Assembly: GCA_013360535.1 (NCBI GenBank)
Contig: JABWBL010000140.1
Coordinates: 1 to 7,895 of the forward strand
DNA: 7,895 nucleotides
Source of the DNA: Planctomycetaceae bacterium
GTDB lineage: Bacteria; Planctomycetota; UBA1135; GCA-002686595
Reading direction: 5' to 3'
The position numbers and the translations under genes are program-made. Numbering within the stretch: position 1 is the first letter of the stretch; every line of letters starts with the position of its first letter. Shown one piece after another: positions 7,118-7,895 of the stretch. The notes beneath the pieces are model-generated. The model ran no database searches. It saw only the letters and a list, made by a program, of their open reading frames with translations, and had not been told where the DNA came from.

Positions 7118-7214
7118 TCCCTTCCAACTTCCACCCGTCGCGCACCTGCCCCCGGAAGCCTCTCTCTCCCGGATTCCGCAGCCCGCGCCGAACTTCCCCA
7201 GAGTTCGACCTCGC

Positions 7215-7550
7215 ATGTCCCAGTCCGTCTGCCTCCGTTGCGGCGCCCTCAAGACCGGCGCCTGGGTGGCCTGCCCCGAGTGCCACCACCTGCCCTCGGA
7301 CGTCCGCGACCGGGCCAAGCATCTCCTCGCCTCCGACGCCTACCTCTCCGCCTCCGTCCTGCAGTCCACCTCCGCCGCGATTCGCGCCGGCCACCCGCCC
7401 GAATTCCCGGAGGCCCAAGTGCAGGCCGAGATTCGCGAGATCGAGTCGCTCGAGCAGGAGGGCGAGTCCTCGTTTGCTTTCCCCCTCGTCGCCGCCACCG
7501 CCGTTCTGCTCCTGCTCGCGGCCGGCGCGGCTTGGGCGTGGCTGGCGTGA
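7215..7550 (+). CDS. Small zinc-ribbon protein with a C-terminal membrane anchor
   Basis: The protein has 111 residues. The N terminus carries a treble-clef/zinc-ribbon pattern, CLRC then CPEC (C6, C9, C20, C23, i.e. CX2C-X10-CX2C), followed by His24-His25, and should bind one zinc ion. The middle (about 28-83) is predicted helical and acidic toward its end (EIREIESLEQEGE). Residues about 87-109 (FPLVAATAVLLLLAAGAAWAWL) form one membrane helix at the very C terminus, so the zinc domain should face the cytoplasm in a tail-anchored arrangement. No specific function is recognised. The next gene, 66 bp downstream on the same strand, encodes a sigma factor, so a regulatory link is possible but not shown. 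No Shine-Dalgarno site is seen before the ATG, but the Cys pairs, the membrane anchor and the clean end support a real gene. Confidence 0.75.
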   Translation: MSQSVCLRCGALKTGAWVACPECHHLPSDVRDRAKHLLASDAYLSASVLQSTSAAIRAGHPPEFPEAQVQAEIREIESLEQEGESSFAFPLVAATAVLLLLAAGAAWAWLA

Positions 7551-7601
7551 GCGTGGGGGAGCGGCGCGCGCCCTGAACGCTCCGTGCCGATTCGAGCGCG
7601 G

Positions 7602-7607
7602 TATCTT
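7602..7607 (+). promoter_or_regulatory. Candidate -10 element immediately before the sigma factor gene
   Basis: TATCTT in GGTATCTTGGAGCC lies 9 nt before the GTG at 7617. If it is a -10 box, transcription would begin within a few bases of the start codon, giving a leaderless or nearly leaderless message. The GGAG at 7608-7611 could instead act as a ribosome site of a longer transcript. The two readings exclude each other. Confidence 0.3.
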
Positions 7608-7616
7608 GGAGCCTCC

Positions 7617-7895
7617 GTGCCGCCGTCCTCGCCCGATCCCCTGGACGCGACCCAACTCCTGATCGCGGCTTCCGCCGGCGACAAGGCCGCCGCCGACGAC
7701 CTGTTGCCGCTCGTGTACGAGCAGCTCCGCAAGGCCGCGCAGCTCGGCCTCTCCCGCGAGGCGAGCGGGCACACGCTGACGGCGACCGCGCTCGTTCACG
7801 AGGCGTACCTGAAGCTCGTCGGGCCGCGTGAGCTGCCCTGGGCGAACCGCGCCCACTTCTACGCCGCCGCGGCGGAGGCGATGCGCCGCATCCTG
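7617..7895 (+). CDS. ECF-like RNA polymerase sigma factor (Sigma70_ECF, PF07638 type), N-terminal part
   Basis: The frame is open from GTG 7617 to the right edge, giving 93 residues; the rest lies outside. The sequence follows the planctomycete ECF-like sigma pattern closely: LLPLVYEQLRKAA (29-41) and GHTLTATALVHEAYLKLV (51-68), then W75 and RAHFYAAAAEAMRRIL (78-93). These cover sigma region 2, which binds core polymerase and melts the -10 element. Region 4 would lie beyond the window. GTG 7617 is preceded by GGAG with a 5-nt spacing; an in-frame GTG at 7584 would add 11 residues but has no such site. In Planctomycetes such genes are often followed by a Ser/Thr kinase gene, which could lie to the right. 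No anti-sigma gene is visible here. Confidence 0.88.
   Translation, partial: MPPSSPDPLDATQLLIAASAGDKAAADDLLPLVYEQLRKAAQLGLSREASGHTLTATALVHEAYLKLVGPRELPWANRAHFYAAAAEAMRRIL

Larger units (their letters stand above)
6789..7214. other. Divergent intergenic region, pyrimidine-rich on the + strand
   Basis: This stretch of about 425 bp lies between the divergently transcribed radical SAM and zinc-ribbon genes. The + strand from about 6960 is strikingly rich in C and T. Reading frames cross it, but their translations are Pro/Ser/Arg-rich without family signatures, and I see no convincing gene or RNA. It should hold promoters for both directions; candidate -10 elements and a small palindrome are listed separately. 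Confidence 0.6.

Noticed and set aside
6872..7576. A 234-codon + strand frame across the intergenic region and the zinc-ribbon gene
   Set aside because: It is Pro/Arg/Ser-rich and low in complexity. It conflicts with the zinc-ribbon frame, which has paired cysteines and a clean membrane anchor.
1..7895. CRISPR arrays, tRNA genes, transposases, attachment sites and phage genes
   Set aside because: No regular direct-repeat array, cloverleaf, transposase motif or flanking repeat was seen on either strand.

Overview
The window reads as high-GC chromosomal DNA from a planctomycete-like bacterium. This placement is an inference from gene content: a Planctomycete-type cytochrome C (PSC1) domain, a secreted FG-GAP repeat protein with a C-terminal domain I associate with marine Planctomycetes, and an ECF-like sigma factor of the Sigma70_ECF (PF07638) type. 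No RNA gene, CRISPR array, insertion sequence or phage gene was found.

Layout from left to right. (1) At the left edge is the 3' end of a + strand gene for a haem-binding PSC1 domain that follows a membrane-domain tail. (2) Converging on it is a - strand gene (520-2070) for an exported seven-repeat FG-GAP beta-propeller. The 125 bp between the two stop codons hold two strong inverted repeats that probably end transcription from both sides. (3) Next comes a three-gene - strand cluster, probably an operon, transcribed from about 6.8 kb down to 2.3 kb. It encodes a B12-binding-type radical SAM enzyme, then a lipoprotein-like exported protein with an internal duplication, then a five-TM YejM/PbgA-like protein of the alkaline phosphatase superfamily. 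The gaps are 27 and 63 bp. The 63 bp gap holds a terminator-like stem with a six-T run just before the last gene. (4) A pyrimidine-rich, roughly 400 bp divergent region follows. (5) On the + strand is a small zinc-ribbon protein with a C-terminal membrane anchor. (6) Last is the start of an ECF-like sigma factor gene, cut by the right edge.

The most interesting part is the radical SAM / lipoprotein / YejM-like cluster. The YejM-like protein keeps a full LtaS-type active-site set (Glu271, Thr305, Asp490-His491), so it looks like an enzyme acting at the outer face of the membrane. Together with a radical SAM enzyme and a putative lipoprotein, this suggests an uncharacterised envelope lipid or glycan modification module. 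The substrate cannot be read from the sequence, and the functional link between the three genes is inference.
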